Of a stretch of DNA of 64,000 bases, positions 21,751 through 34,500 are shown piece by piece (positions within the stretch are counted from its first letter, which is position 1; each line of letters starts with the position of its first letter). The notes beneath the pieces were generated by a model. The model did not search any database and had not been told where the DNA came from. It saw only the letters and a program-made list of their open reading frames with translations. Source of the stretch: Earliella scabrosa (Eukaryota > Basidiomycota > Agaricomycetes > Polyporales > Polyporaceae); contig JABYQQ010000009.1 of assembly GCA_022605405.1 (NCBI GenBank), positions 62,001 to 126,000 on the forward strand, written 5' to 3'. The position numbers and the translations under genes were made by a program.

Positions 21751-22462
21751 GCGGGCAGCCTCGACGACCGCCGTCGCAATGCGGTCCAGGTCGCGCTGGC
21801 CGTCCTGCGAGATGCGGCGGCCGCCGTTCTCCGTCTGCTCCAGCACGCCGATCTTCTCGAGCGACTGGCAGATCTTGCGCTGCACCGACGCCGAGCAGTC
21901 CGCGTGGTGCGACGGCCGGTTGCCCCGCCGGTTGCGCCCGCCGTGCAGCTTCGTCAGCGCGCCGATGCCGACGTCTTTCCGGAGGTAGATGTGTCTTGCG
22001 ATCGCAGCTGCGGGCGCGATTCGAGGGTCGAAGGGGGTACGGACGGTCGGCAGGACGAATAGTCGAAGGACGAGGGTTGGCGGGTGATGGCATAGGGTTG
22101 GGTTGGATGAACAGGATGTGATGTGCGTGGAGATCATATGGGGTAAAGCGTAGGAAAGCACGAACAGACAATGTCAGGAGCAACCCAAGTGCCCGTGCAA
22201 ACGAGGATACGGACCTGCACGAACGTAGTACCAGTCGGGGTCATAAGGGGCGAGCTCCTTGAAGGAGCCGGTCTTGACGAGATCAACCCAGGTCGGCACC
22301 TCGAGCTTGCCCGAACGCTTGAGGTGGGATGCGTACGCGGTGATGAAGGCCTCCGCACTGTTTCAAGGCGCAAGTCGTACGGTCAGATATATGATGTCTT
22401 CCACTTGCAAGACGGCAAGACGAGAGCATGAGAACGCACCTGATGTCTCGTACGTTCGGCAT
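21694..22462 (-). CDS. rps19: 40S ribosomal protein eS19 with acidic C-terminal tail, 159 aa, 3 exons
   Basis: Exons 22440-22462, 22215-22357 and 21694-22007 join to 160 codons. Family fingerprints are [66 protein letters not shown] and [17 protein letters not shown]. It is a component of the small ribosomal subunit needed for 18S rRNA maturation. The body ends where other eS19 proteins end, but the chain continues into a run of about 20 almost purely Glu/Asp residues, encoded by a CTC/CTT-type microsatellite on the plus strand. The first exon is short and codes MPNVRDIS; the donor after ATCAG is standard. Confidence 0.95.
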
Positions 22463-23182
22463 TTTGTATGGTGGGGGAAACGGAGAGAGATTACCTTGAG
22501 GACGGGCGGGAGAGCGGCGGGCGCGTCGTTGGCGGCGGTTCGTGGATTGGGCGAGAGCGGCAAAATTTGAGTTCAAGGCCAGCCGTCCAGTTCTGTGCAG
22601 TTCTGTGCTTAGTCAGACCCCATATATGGTCCGCATGTCTTCCATCCGTCCCTTGACGCCTACTTTGACGCCGTTCTCTATTCCGTCTCCCAGACTTCTG
22701 CAGGCTTGTAGAAACGGACGTCCAGTTGCACAATAAGTGCGTGAAGTGCATGCATTCGTACCTCAACTCCGAGGTCTGAGCTGGGGTAGCCAGAGGCCAC
22801 GAGACACCTCCACAATTCGAATCAATGTAGGACTCCTCGTGCACAACAGAAACCTCAGTCTGACGCCAACATAGTGTTGTCCTAGACTCCTAGTCGTCGT
22901 GCACAGAGAATTTCGAAATCCGATTCATTATGTGGCTCTCTCTAACCTACTAACTCTCTATCTCGTACTACGTCATACAATCGCGTCTCGCTGCACCCGC
23001 AACATCCAGCTCGCCACATCTTATGGACAGAGATCGACGGTTGTGTACGCATCGCACATGGACGTACGAGTGCAACGCGGATGGTGCGGTCGTATCGTGA
23101 AAGACGTGGGGATTAACCAGGCGAGTGGGGAAGTGATAGGCCCGACGACGGCGGCGATACAAGAAGGGGAGGACTAGGGCAT
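22463..23182. other. Intergenic, 720 bases
   Basis: This is the promoter side of the eS19 gene and the 3' flank of the desaturase. Short frames on both strands have no support. Confidence 0.55.
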
Positions 23183-24928
23183 CTACGCATCCTTGTCAAG
23201 GAGCTCAATGCCAGAGTCGCTCGCGGTGGTGTCCATGAACACGGGACGCGTGGCAGCGAAACCGCGCGAGTTCTTGTAGAACAGGATATCACCCTCATCC
23301 TCGACGAACTTGCATTCCTTGAATACGCGGTAGACCTCAGCCCAGCTTCCGGGACGTCCCTGGAGCTTGATACCATGCTGCCCAAGGCGCTTGCGGAGGG
23401 CATCCGTCGCCTCCCAGGCGTGGTAGTGTGGGATCTTGCTCGCAACGTGGTGTGCAACATGGGTTTCCGAGATACCATGAGTGGACACCGCACCGAGCCA
23501 GGCCATGACACTGCCAAGGTCGCCGAGGAGGCTCCGGTCAAGCGTAGCAAGGGCACCGCGAGGGAACGTGAACTCGGAAGCACGGTAGTGGGGCAGAATG
23601 GGGTCGGTGTGTTGGAGGAAGGTGATGAGGACAAGCCAGTGGTTTACCCTGTTCGATTGCAATTAGAATTATGAATATACAGCGTCGTTAGGAACTTACC
23701 AGAGGTAGGGGACGAGATAGACACGGAAGACCTCGAAGAATCCCCATTTGTTAATGGAGAAACCGATAGCGGCGAGCCAAAGGAGGATACCGATGTTGCT
23801 CATGATGATCTGGCCACGCTGGTCGGGGCGGAACATGACGGCAGCAGGGTCGAAGTCTATTCCCCAGAGTCAACAGCCACCCCACGATGAGAAACACACA
23901 AGACACATACGGTTGGTGCCCTTAGGGTACCTCACCTGACCGGAAGCGTTCACGGTGATGTATGCCGGCCAGCCACCAATCTGGCAGAGTACATGGTCAG
24001 GGAAGAGACGAGCAGTGTGAAGGACGCGTAAATACTCACGAGGTAACGGAGCGAGCCATAGATAGCACCAATGGGAGAGTCGCCAAGGGCATCGTAAAGC
24101 TCCTTCTGAACCTCCTCAGCCACACTAGAGCCGGCGAGGTCCTCCTTGGAGGGGTCGAACGGAGGAAGGCCAAGCTCGGAGCGAGTCCTCGGAACGAAAA
24201 CCTGGTCTTGCGTCATGTGGCCGGTAGAAGCATGGTGCTTCGCATGGGTGATCCGCCACGCGTGATAGGGAACACCGAGGCTGCGTTGGTGGATGACGAG
24301 AGTGAAGAGTGGATGAATTCAATCGAGGATAGAGGGAGCAATCACATGTCAGTTTGACGCGTTTTAGGAGATACGGAAGACGCTCGCGAAGGAAGAAAAC
24401 TCTAAAACTCACGCGGAATGGAGGACCCAGCCAACGGCGTTGTTGATTGTCTTGCTCTCAGAGAACGCCTGGTGACCGCACTCGTGGGCAATGACCCAGA
24501 GGCCAGTCGCAAAGAGGCCGACAAAGAAGGTGTAGAACGCCCAGAGCACGAAGCGCGCGGCGGGGTAGAGGTAGGGGTTGGGCAGCGCGATGTGCTCTGG
24601 GGTGAGGAGCGCGTCGAGGAAGTAGGTGAGCTTGTAGACGGAGCCGATGACCACGACATCCATGAGACTGGGATTGGGATGAGCACTGCTGCGCGATGAC
24701 ACGTCAAAGGACGCGTTGAGAGGGTACTCACATGTAGCTCGAGGACCTGAGGGCAGACCGCTGGTAGCAGTGCGCCCTGCGCGCAACGTCGGTTCAACAG
24801 AACAGAAGACGGAGAGCCAACAAGGTCACCCACGGGATGGAAGAGAGGAGGTCCTTGACGGTGAGGTCAGGGATCACACATGGAGTCTGCTCTACGGTCG
24901 TCCTTCCGGACGTTGTCTTTGTCGACAT
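23183..24928 (-). CDS. fad2: Delta-12 (oleate) fatty acid desaturase, 442 aa, 7 exons
   Basis: Exons 24834-24928, 24732-24776, 24413-24667, 24040-24280, 23911-23980, 23700-23856 and 23183-23648 join to 443 codons. The three histidine boxes of membrane desaturases are HECGH (about 108-112), HAKHH (144-148) and HVAHH (351-355), separated by hydrophobic pairs such as FVLWAFYTFFVGLFATGL and GILLWLAAIGF. The opening IPAHCYQRS is typical of FAD2-type enzymes. It inserts the second double bond into oleoyl chains to make linoleate in the ER. A delta-15/omega-3 activity cannot be excluded, but delta-12 is the usual basidiomycete member. The ATG chosen has AAAATG context; an upstream in-frame ATG would add an unlikely basic leader. 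Confidence 0.93.
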
Positions 24929-27303
24929 TTTGGGCGAGGCCTTCGTGGGGAACGAGAGGGAAGGAGGAAACCAGACGTCTAGGGACCGGGGCCGTCTAAG
25001 GGACTCTAAGGGGAGAGGAGAGGAAAGAGAGGCGGGGCGCACGAACGAACAAGCCGATTTTTATGGGGGAATCGGTTAAGCGCGGGATTATCCGGGGCTC
25101 TTCACGTTCGCGTTGGGGTCATTGAACGCCTTGCCCTGGCTATCCACTGCCAATCATTTGTCCTTGCCGCCTGCTGGTCTCCCCATTATCCTCCTGTGCT
25201 TGGCTGGACCCACGGTCGCGTTCTCCTATCTGGCTCCGCCCAGCCCTGCGTGGCCGCCCCCTCTGATGGCCTCGGACGGGCCAGCGACGGTCGCAGACAT
25301 CGGCGCGTTCGCCTGCATGTACGCACTCGAGCGTCCTTGGAGGACCGGCTGTCGGAGACACACTCGCGCTCAACGGACCTGGGAAGTATCCATTCAATGC
25401 ACGCGCCTTTAGCCCAGACGGCCGTCCGGGGTTGTCACGCCTTCCATCTCCCGTGTCTGCAGACTGCCGCCGAAGGAGACAGCTCATCACCCCAAATGTC
25501 GCATGCCCAACTGCTCCTTCTCGAGGTCCGCGTTGCTCCCGGATAAATCGCTGTACGTGCCTCAACACTATCTCGTCGGGTTGTTCAGGTACTAGGGTGG
25601 CGCCAGGACGCAAATCATAAGCCAGAGTCTGCTCCGCTGTGGGATGGAGCTGGCCAACAGTCGTCGGACAATTTGGAGTAACGGCGCCCCGCATTGTTGA
25701 CAAGCGCCCGATCGTCGTACCCCTTTGATCAAACGTTCCTCCCTCCCATGAGTCCCATCCTCGCTTCTCGACATGGCCCCTTCAGCAATCCTTGACGCGT
25801 CCGACTCTTGCCTCCATGCCACGTACTCTCGCTTCTCCTCCAAGCTCGACGTCCGTGTCCACAAGTTGGTATCGCGATGCAACTCCAGACTAGACCTCTT
25901 CGCGCCCACTAGCAACATCCAACGACTATCCCAGCTTCTAGCTCTCCTCGTGGTCTTCGCATCGGGCATTCGCAACGCGAACAGCGTCCAGTCTTCCAAG
26001 TGCATACCCCACGCCTTCGTATCAGATAGGATCACTTGCCGCCAAAATGACAGAACTCAGCGTTCCGGATGGTAGCTCTCCGTATAGAGCATCGGAGTCT
26101 AGCCAGTACGTAAACCCCCTCCTTCAACTGCCGACGGGCATTGACGGCGTCTTGTGAGATTTATGCTTCCCATCCTTCTACGCCTTCTACAGCGTCTGGT
26201 TTCGCACGGACGGTGCTCCTCCTGGCATTTTTCGTGTCTTCACGTCCGGCGCGCCGGGTTTTCACCTCTCTCCACGGTCGTCCGATTACTTCGGAATCCC
26301 GAACGGCGCATGGGACGCTGCGATTTGGACTCACGCGTCATGATCAACACCGGAAACAGCGGTTCGCCCACACAGCTGTCCAAGGAACGCCGCTTGTGCT
26401 TGTCACCTCAAATCGGAAGTGGCGGTGAGGGCGGAAATGCGATGTACGTGTTCGTAGCCTGCTATTTTATACCGGTCGTCTGACTGCGCTACCTTCATTT
26501 CAAGTAAGGTTAACTCTCTTGCCCGCGTCACGAGGTTGCCCATCTTCGCCTCCAGGCGCGAAGTTTGACGCAGCAGAGTCGTCAGACACGCTTACAGACG
26601 TCAACTGGGACGAGTGTTCATGCTTCTTGAAGCGACTTAGTACCCGACTTTATTGAGTACCCAACGAGCAATCGTCTTCACCGCTACCCGACATCAGGTA
26701 GGGACTATCTTCTACAATCTTCTGTGGTCAAGTAAAGTCGTTGCTTTTTGGAGCCACTGTCTTCCAAGCCAGGAAAGATGAGCAATTTCCATACACATCT
26801 GAAATGTTCACGCCCTATAGCAGACGTACCAGCATAGTAGCTTGGAACTCTCGATGTTATGAAACTATGCAGAAGTACTGAAGGTGTGTGCTACGGTCAC
26901 TTTCAACCCTTCGTTCCTCTGACCCACAAGTCTCCACCAGGCTGAGTCGTATCTCTCTAGAGACGGGGTGGAACTCCCCGGGATACTACGATAATGTAGC
27001 CGTTAACGTTGGCAGCGTGTCAATAGCACCGCTACTGTTGCTAGAAAATTGAGATCATTCATTCAACCTAGCCTGCGATGACCAGCATCGACAACGCCAA
27101 GAAGCTGGAACAGAACGAATGCATAGCTCTAGGACTGCCGAGCGTAAGGTACACGTACAACACCACCGTCGAGAATACGAACACAACTATACAATAACAC
27201 ATGTAAAAACCACAGCATCGCACACATCCTAATCGATGACCCGCACACGGCACGGCCGCAGCCCAGATGTCCGTGTCCACAGCGCGCGCACACACGGGCG
27301 CGC
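24929..27303. other. Intergenic, 2.4 kb
   Basis: The right-hand flank of the desaturase holds an ATAAAAAT-type TATA candidate at about 25056-25064. A frame at 25773-26075 starts well and has a hydrophobic core, but it could not be extended by splicing to a recognisable protein. The rest shows only short frames. Confidence 0.4.
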
Positions 27304-29592
27304 TCACGCCAACGCCTCGATCCTCGCCGCGAGCTGGTTCAAGAACGCGAACCCCTCCCGCGTCACCGTCCGGCCGCTGCTCTTGTTGATCACCGCCCCA
27401 AACTCGCCCACCATCCCCGCCAGCTGCGCGTTCGTGCCCGCCGCGCGCACGTCCACGCCCAGCCGCCACAGCTTGTTCATCTTCCCCTGCCGTGCCTCCC
27501 CCGCCCCCGCCACGCTTCCACCCCCGCTCCCGTCCGCCGACGCGTTGCTGCTCCGCGACCGCGACGTCCGCAACGGCGCGACGGGCGGCGCTCCTGGCTC
27601 CCCGAGCTGCCGACGGAGCGCCTCGACAACCGCGAAGCCCTCCTTGGTGAGCATCTTCGACCGGTTCTCCTGCATCGCCGCCACAAAGTCGCGCACCAGC
27701 CGCGCGAGCGCCTTGTTGTCGGGGGCGGCCACGATCTCGCGCGCGAGCTGTGTGAGCCGCGCCGCCTTCGTCAGCCGCACGCCGTACGCGTGCGCAGGCG
27801 CCACCGCGGCGGCGGGCCGTGCGTGCGCGTTTTCGTCCACGTCGTCGTCATCGTCGCTGCTGAGCTCGATGACCTCGACCGGCGCTTTGCTCTTGCCCTT
27901 GTCCTTGCCCTGCGTGTCGTCCTTTGCGGGCGCGGGTGAGTCACGGTTCACGAGGTTGTTGCGCTCGCCAAGCACCTGTCGCTCGCCCGCGTTCCCGAGC
28001 TGCATGTTCGCGAGGCCGTTGAGCACGCCCTCGAGCGAGCTCGAGCCCGAGGCCTTGCGCGCCGTCGGCTTCGGCGCTGCGGTCACACGGACAGTCGGCT
28101 GCAGTTGTGGGGTAGTACGCGTGTAGGGAAGAAAACAAACAAAAGGCTTCATCAGTACATGTTCGCTGCGAACGTGCGTCCGCGTGTGCGAACGTGCACG
28201 TAACCAAGCGAATCACGTACCTCGGGGTACGGCGAGGGCCAGATGAACTCGTCAATGTTATCGTAGCCGTGCTCCTCGGCGAGGTCGTAGAACTCGTCCA
28301 TCCAGCGCTCGTAGTCAGGACGGGCGTCGAAGTTGAGCTTGCGACAGTAGCGGAGGAACTCCTCAAACACCGAGGGAAGGCCTCGGCAAATATCTTCTGG
28401 ACGCGCGAGGCGCTTTTCGCGCATGAGCACGTCATGCGCCTCGTCCGTCTTTGGAACCCCGTTCCGTGTCCAGCTCAGCCCGCCAGGGGTGAGCAGGTGG
28501 ATGAGCATGAGCGCGAGCGCTTCCATGTCATCTCTTCGGGAGGGGACTGTGCGCAACAGTAATATCAGTATTCTGGCCATCGCAATGACGCGGCGAGATG
28601 AGACGCTCCGTTCGTGCTTGGGTCGATGCATTGAACCCCACAACCTGGCCTACAAATGACCCCAACCTAGTCAAGGTTGGCCAGGAGAGCAGGGCCCCCA
28701 CTCGAGCATGCGACGAACAGCGCTCTGGAAAGGAGAGCGGCACGCGAAGACGCGAATTCGAGGCATCACCAACGCACCTTTGTTTCGACAGTGTACGCGG
28801 ACCGACGAGAACCAGTAGTTCCCGATGAAGTCGCGCGGGGCGTTGCTGTTCGGTATGTGCCGTCTTGTATATTGGTCAATGTAGAACTTCGAAAAGCCGA
28901 AGTCGATCATGTAGAGTGTCTTCTGTTTAGACTGTGGTCCAATAACGCAGTTGCCGAGCTGGATGTCGCGGTGGAGGATGCCCCGGGTGTGCATGAAGCG
29001 CAGCCTGTCGATCTTCGGTCGAGAGAGGCCCCAAAATCAAAGTACGTCAACATCGTTCTGCACTGCACAGAGATGACAGAGAGGGGGGAGGAGAGCCGCA
29101 GCGTCAAAACTCAACATCGGGGCGGGGACACGAACAGGGTGGACGGCAGTGGAGAGGAGAGACTCACGACCTGCACCGCTATAGAGCATACGCTTCGGAG
29201 GTCCCATACGTCTTGCTTCATCATGAGTTCGCGGTGTATAGAGTCTAGGCTGCGTCCGAGCAGGTCGATGGCGAGGTAGTCCCATGTGCCCTCCTGTCCC
29301 GCGGCCCAGAGGGTTGGCATACCCTTGCCGCCTTGTAAGGCGGGATAGAAGCTCCGCTCGTACTTGTTGGTCGGACATGGCTCGTCAATAGGCTGGAGTT
29401 TGACAGCAACGATTTGCTGGGTATGGATGTTGCGCCCAACAAAAATGGCGCCTAGCGAAGTCGGGACATGTCAACATGTGCAGACCGGAAGTTCCACGCA
29501 TGAGGCATACCTGAGAAGCCGGCCCCCAGCTTCTGGCCCAGCACATAGTTTGCAATGTATTTAGGATAATGTGGTTTCTGTTGATTTGCCAT
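27304..29592 (-). CDS. Casein kinase 1-like protein kinase with duplicated C-terminal module, 572 aa, 5 exons
   Basis: Exons 29511-29592, 29171-29451, 28778-29012, 28221-28546 and 27304-28098 join to 573 codons. The N-terminal 300 residues are a CK1-type kinase: GAGFSG glycine loop, VAVK with Lys45, HRDIQLGN (135-142), DFGFSK (158-163) and SRRDDMEAL. The usual Lys two positions after the catalytic Asp (HRDIK) is Gln here, so activity may be weak or altered. After a linker with an acidic Ser-Asp stretch (ELSSDDDDD, a possible CK2 site or SUMO-interacting motif), the tail holds two copies of a helical 51-residue unit at about 423-473 and 518-568. Soluble and probably cytoplasmic or nuclear; substrate unknown. 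Confidence 0.9.
27319..27471 (-). repeat. Second copy of 51-aa module in the kinase tail
   Basis: It codes residues about 518-568. About 16 of 51 positions are identical to the first copy, with TREGFA matching TKEGFA in register. Confidence 0.75.
27604..27756 (-). repeat. First copy of 51-aa module in the kinase tail
   Basis: It codes residues about 423-473 of the kinase-like protein. It aligns without gaps to the second copy. Shared positions include LxxL, AAxxN, LA, V..F.A and T(K/R)EGFA. Confidence 0.75.
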
Positions 29593-30586
29593 GGCGTTGG
29601 ATCTCGTAGCGTTGGACCTTAGTAGTTTGGATGATACGCAGGATGTAGATGCGGCGGGGGTTTGATTCGCGGAAACCCCTGGTTTAGTGGCCTATCGCCG
29701 TAGGCGTGAGAGGGGATAGATGGGTTCGAGATTGTGATCAAACACCACGCGTGTGCAAGGGTGTTGTGGGGAGGGCGTGCGCTGTGCACGCTGTCGCGTC
29801 CCAAGTCGAACATGAGGACTCGCGGTCACGTGGTCGTCGCGTCTGTCTCGCGTGGCAGTCGCATGGCAAGCCCAAACTTACAGTTGTCGCTTCCCTCCTT
29901 GCTGTCTCCTTCACGCTAGTCTTTGTTGCTGCATAATGTCCGCCTCGTCGCTAGGTATGTATGGTTGAAGTTGTCTCTTATGCGCACAAAATGGGGATTC
30001 TTGGTTAACGTGTCTTCTTACTTCAGGTCACAATTAGAAACGTTCAGTTTTGGGCGGCCCTCCCAGCCAACGCAGTGGATAACAGCTCATGACTCTGAGC
30101 ATGCGTCCAAATGCATCCGGTGGTGGCACCTTTCCTTCTCGGAACCAGTGACGGATGTTATGAACCATAGGAGAACACATCCATCCCTTGTCGTACGCCT
30201 CATCGAATGATCCATTGCATACAAAGCCCGCGCGCCATCTGCCGACCTATGTCAGCCTCACCCAGGTCCTGCTCCAGACGAGCGCAGAAATGGATGGGAA
30301 GACATTTGTTACTAGCATGGACACTAAGTTTGGTCACTGTCGCCTGCGCCGCTGTATTACTGTGCGCACCGGGCGATGCGCCTGGAAGCCGTGCTGCCCA
30401 AAGGCCGCCTCTACCCCGCTATGGATACTAGCATATACTGTGGCGAAGATTACACCTATGACTCCATGCGATGCAGCTAGCTACCACGAGCCATCGAAGG
30501 CATAGAAATGGTGCCGCGTCAGCCTCCCGTACGTTCCCCCTAGGTCTTGTTGCTTTCCCTCACCCTACAACCACCACCGGTACAAG
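29593..30586. other. Divergent intergenic region between kinase and GH30 gene
   Basis: A possible exon pair around 29935-30210 gives about 60 residues, but it matches nothing and has no clear partner, so it is not called. The region probably holds the promoters of both neighbours. Confidence 0.45.
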
Positions 30587-33070
30587 ATGGTCCGCGTGAC
30601 CCTTTTGTCTGTCTGCGGTGCTCTGTCGACCTCCACGGCATTTGCGCAGCAAATCTTCGACATCGTGCGTAGAATCTCTTGCCCTCCTTGATACAAGGCT
30701 TAATTCCCGAGGCTAACAACTCATGTATAGTGGACCACAACATGGGATCGGACGCAGTTGCTCACATACAGGAGTCTCGAGTCAGATCCGGTTAACTTCG
30801 TAACCCCCGGTAACGCGGCTGCGGCAGACATCATCGTCAATGACGGCTCTGTGCTCCAGAGTATGGTTGGATATGGCGCAACCTTGAGTGCGTCCCCTTC
30901 TTGCTTCGACACAGCCAACTTCCAGGCGATGAACGTAACTTCTGCAGCTGACTCTTCAGCACAACTACTAAACAATCTCAAGGTTCGTTCAATTAATCTC
31001 GTCCACCCGCCTCCCTCCTGACGAGTGTCATGCGTACAGACCCAGAACCCGGACAACTACAACACCATTCTAACGACGCTCTTCAATCGTAGGTGTGCTC
31101 TCCCTCCATCCCCCATATCTTGCTTGACGCGGGTACACACGATCAGCCACTGACGGTGCCAATGCTGCTGGCCTAACATACCTCCGAGTCCCTCTCGGTG
31201 CCTCTGACTTCTCGGATCATCGTGGGTGATCTCCTCGCTGGCAGTCGTTGCAGTCACACCCGAACCGATCTCCCTCCCCTCGTCCACCTAGCATACAGCC
31301 TCGACGATGTACCGGGAGACTCACAACTCAATAACTTCAATATTGACAACACCCCGTCCTACGTCTTTGCAACCATAAAGGATATACAAGCAATCAATCC
31401 ATACCTGAAGGTCCATGTGCTGCCATGGTCTCCGGTATGCTCTATTGCATGTTTCGTCAGATCGTCCACTGATATCTCTTGTTAGCCGGGATGGATGAAG
31501 GACAGCGGAACTATGAATGGCGGCGCGTTCAACTCGGACCACACCAACACATGTACGTTCCTGCCATGTCTGCATCACCTCCGAGGTATTGACATCCACA
31601 TATGATTCCCCGACCCGCAGATGCAAGGTATCTCCTCAAAGCCTTACAAGGATACCAGAGCAAAGGCATCACCGTATATGCTATCGGGATCCAGGTACGT
31701 CCAGCATGACTCTCATCTTGCAGCATAACCACTTACAGTAGTTCTGGCCGCGATCGTAGAACGAGCCCGAGAACAGCAATCCAACCTACCCGACATGCCT
31801 TATAACCGCAGCCCAAGAAGTGGATATCGCGACGGCGCTGCGCACGCTCATGGACCAGAACGGCTTCTCGGGCGTGCGCATCGTCGGCTACGACCACAAC
31901 TGGAACGACGCAGCCGGCTATCCCGTGCAGCTGGTGGGTGCGACATCTCGCCTGCTTGTACCATGCACGCACAAACTCTGACGGAAACGGCAGGTCAAAG
32001 ACGCTCCAAATGCATTCACGGGGGTCGCGTTCCATTGCTACGATGGTCAGGTCTCGCAGCAGGATTCTTTCCACCACGCGGCGCCGGACAAGGAAATCTA
32101 CTTCACCGAGTGTACGGGGCTATATGGCACGGACTGGTGGAGCAATATCAAGGTATGTAGATTTCCACAGTCATCCAAGTTGCTTCTCACCCGAGGGTGT
32201 GGACGACAGTGGTACATGGATAATATGTGAGTAGTCCAAGCCAGTCTCCAGGCCGGCCACGCTCAATCCGTCTACATATACAGATTCATCGGCGCAGCCA
32301 AGCACTTCGCCGTGAACGGCCTCATGTGGGCTCTCGCGCTCGACGGCAATGGTAACCCCAAACTTCCCGGCACGAATAGCTGCGGTACGCCCTGTCGCCC
32401 CGTTGTGACAATCAACAACGACGGGAGCTACAGCTTCAATGAGGAATGTTGGTGCGGTCCTCCTACCATCTCCCGCTCCGTGCTCACCAGGCAACGCTTG
32501 AGGCAGTCTACGTGATGGGGCAAGCCTCGAAAGCAATTCTGCCTAAGGACCCCAATGGGCCGTTTGGCCAACGTATTGGCGTAACTGTAGGCGGGTCGCT
32601 CGGGTGGGCATTGCGGGTTTCTGCATATGTTACCGAACGCACGAATCCAAGTGACTGGGCTCGGTACAGTCTGGTGGTGCTAAATTGGTGAGTGTGGATC
32701 CGACACCGTCCTCACGGTGCGAATTGAGAGTACTCACCCCAGTCACCATTAGGAACGACCGCACTCAGGACGGCAGCTTCTCACCCACACCGGTCACAGC
32801 CACTATCGAATTTCGCGGGATGCAGGTGCGGACCGAAGAAACCTTTTAACAGCTGTCGTGTCGCCGCTAACGATTTGATAGGCGACGTACACGTTCCCCG
32901 TCGGTGTCAAGACACTTTGGTGGTACGCACCGAGCCAAGGTCAATCAAGGCGGGATGGGATGAATATCTCGGACACGTCGACCGCAAACTCGACGTTGCG
33001 TAGGACGACGTCTGGCATGCCAGACGATAACCAACAGCCGAACCTCTTCAGATTCCGAAGACATCTGTGA
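30587..33070 (+). CDS. Secreted glycoside hydrolase family 30 enzyme, 544 aa, 15 exons
   Basis: Exons 30587-30664, 30731-30887, 30948-30982, 31040-31088, 31147-31221, 31292-31434, 31486-31552, 31621-31694, 31760-31933, 31994-32152, 32210-32226, 32284-32447, 32507-32687, 32753-32825 and 32882-33070 join to 545 codons. There is a signal peptide at residues 1-20. GH30 marks: GYGATLTDSSA, LRVPLGASDFS, LPWSPPGWMK, the acid/base Glu in IQNEPEN (about 228) and the nucleophile Glu in YFTECTG (about 323), then WALALDGNG. Family members in basidiomycetes include endo-beta-1,6-glucanases and glucosylceramidases; which one this is cannot be decided here. About 35 polar residues follow the usual end WWYAPS. 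One exon is only 17 nt. Confidence 0.95.
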
Positions 33071-34409
33071 TTTACGGACTGGACGGTAGTGGTCCTGTTG
33101 CATGGAGAGCCCCGATTCTCCCCTATCGCATTCATGATCCACATCCCACAAGCATTCCATCCCCGGTGCTTGCATCTGGATCATGCCTAGTTTCTGTTGG
33201 CCCCGAGACACACTTGCGTAATGTCCTAAACATTTAACAACCTGACTGAGCGAAGCGGGTAAGTAATTCACGCCGATGCCACGCAATCCACAGATTATTC
33301 TAGAGTGAGCGTGAAGCTTTCACGATCAGCATGACTAGAAAGCAGCCTTGGAGAAAGATCATGCATGTGTCACGTCGACAAAGAGTCGGACGTGTGTCAA
33401 CGCCGTCCCAAGGCTCGCTCGATCTACTCACAGGAGTGATCCTGTCAATTGCCACACAACACATGAAGTGAACAAGCCCACGAAACCGTTAACGCAGACG
33501 ATGCGAACGGACAGCTACTATTCGAGCGCTTGAGTATGGGTGCTGTCCAGACTCCGGAGGAACGGCGCCGAGGACCGTTCCCAGGCGGGCGCCTCGAGGC
33601 TCGCACTCATTCTTGCCCGCAGCACTGCCACCGCATGTGGGGCCTAGAACGGCTCAGATCGGAGTCCGCTGCCTCGGACCTGGCACTGTCACAGCTCCTG
33701 ACACGACACGACCGTAGTCCCGCGCGCAACACGCGAGCGAGATCGAGACGGTTCCGGGACCGAGCGCACCACGTACCTGAAGTCTCGCCAAACGTCCAGA
33801 ATCGTCGCGGACCGCAGGCGACTACCGAACGCTCCGTCGGCTGCAAACAATGTTTCGGGAATCGGCAGGCATCCAGTACGTAGGCCCGGAGCCTCGAGGT
33901 CTCGGTGAGGCTCCAACTCGTGAATATCGCGCCATCGATGTGCGCGCGACCGTCGGCCGTAAGCAACACGAATACATGTTGCCGCGTGCCTTGAGTCGCC
34001 ACGCACGCGAGCTCAAGCACAAGAAAGCACATGGGTCGTGTGGAGGGGGATCGGCATTTTTAGCTCTTTGAGTTTGCACCCGCACAGGCACGACGACCAC
34101 GCCCTCTCCTGTCTGGTCTCGAACTCTCCTCGATCGACAACGAGCACGCGTACGGTGGGCTCGGTCGAAACGTGAAACTCGACGCGTAGCCCAAGGGCCC
34201 GAGAAGCCCGCACATTCACGAGCTCGCCGGGGCCGAGTGGCGTCCGAATTTGAAGGTGCACACACTCGCGCAATCTCTCGAGAACTGTCGAGACTCGACT
34301 CGAGAGGAGAAGAAGGAGAAGAAAAGGGTCGATATCGGATTCGGTTTGCAAGCCCAGCGCACACCGGCGCGTCGTGTATGCGATGATGCGAGGTATTACA
34401 GTGGAGGTA

Positions 34410-34500
34410 CGTGTGGTTGGATATACGTGTGAGAGAGTATGTGAGTGTGAGACGTGTGAGAGTGTGTGAGCGTGTGCGTGTGCGTGTACGAGAGTGCGAG
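34410..34500. repeat. GT-rich simple repeat
   Basis: Imperfect GT/GA dinucleotide tract with GTGTG and GAGAG stretches. Confidence 0.8.

Noticed and set aside
25773..26075. 100-codon plus-strand frame with a hydrophobic core
   Set aside because: Could be a first exon, but no downstream exon gave a recognisable or consistent protein.
29923..30210. Candidate short two-exon gene between the kinase and GH30
   Set aside because: Needs an unusual acceptor and gives only about 60 unrecognised residues.
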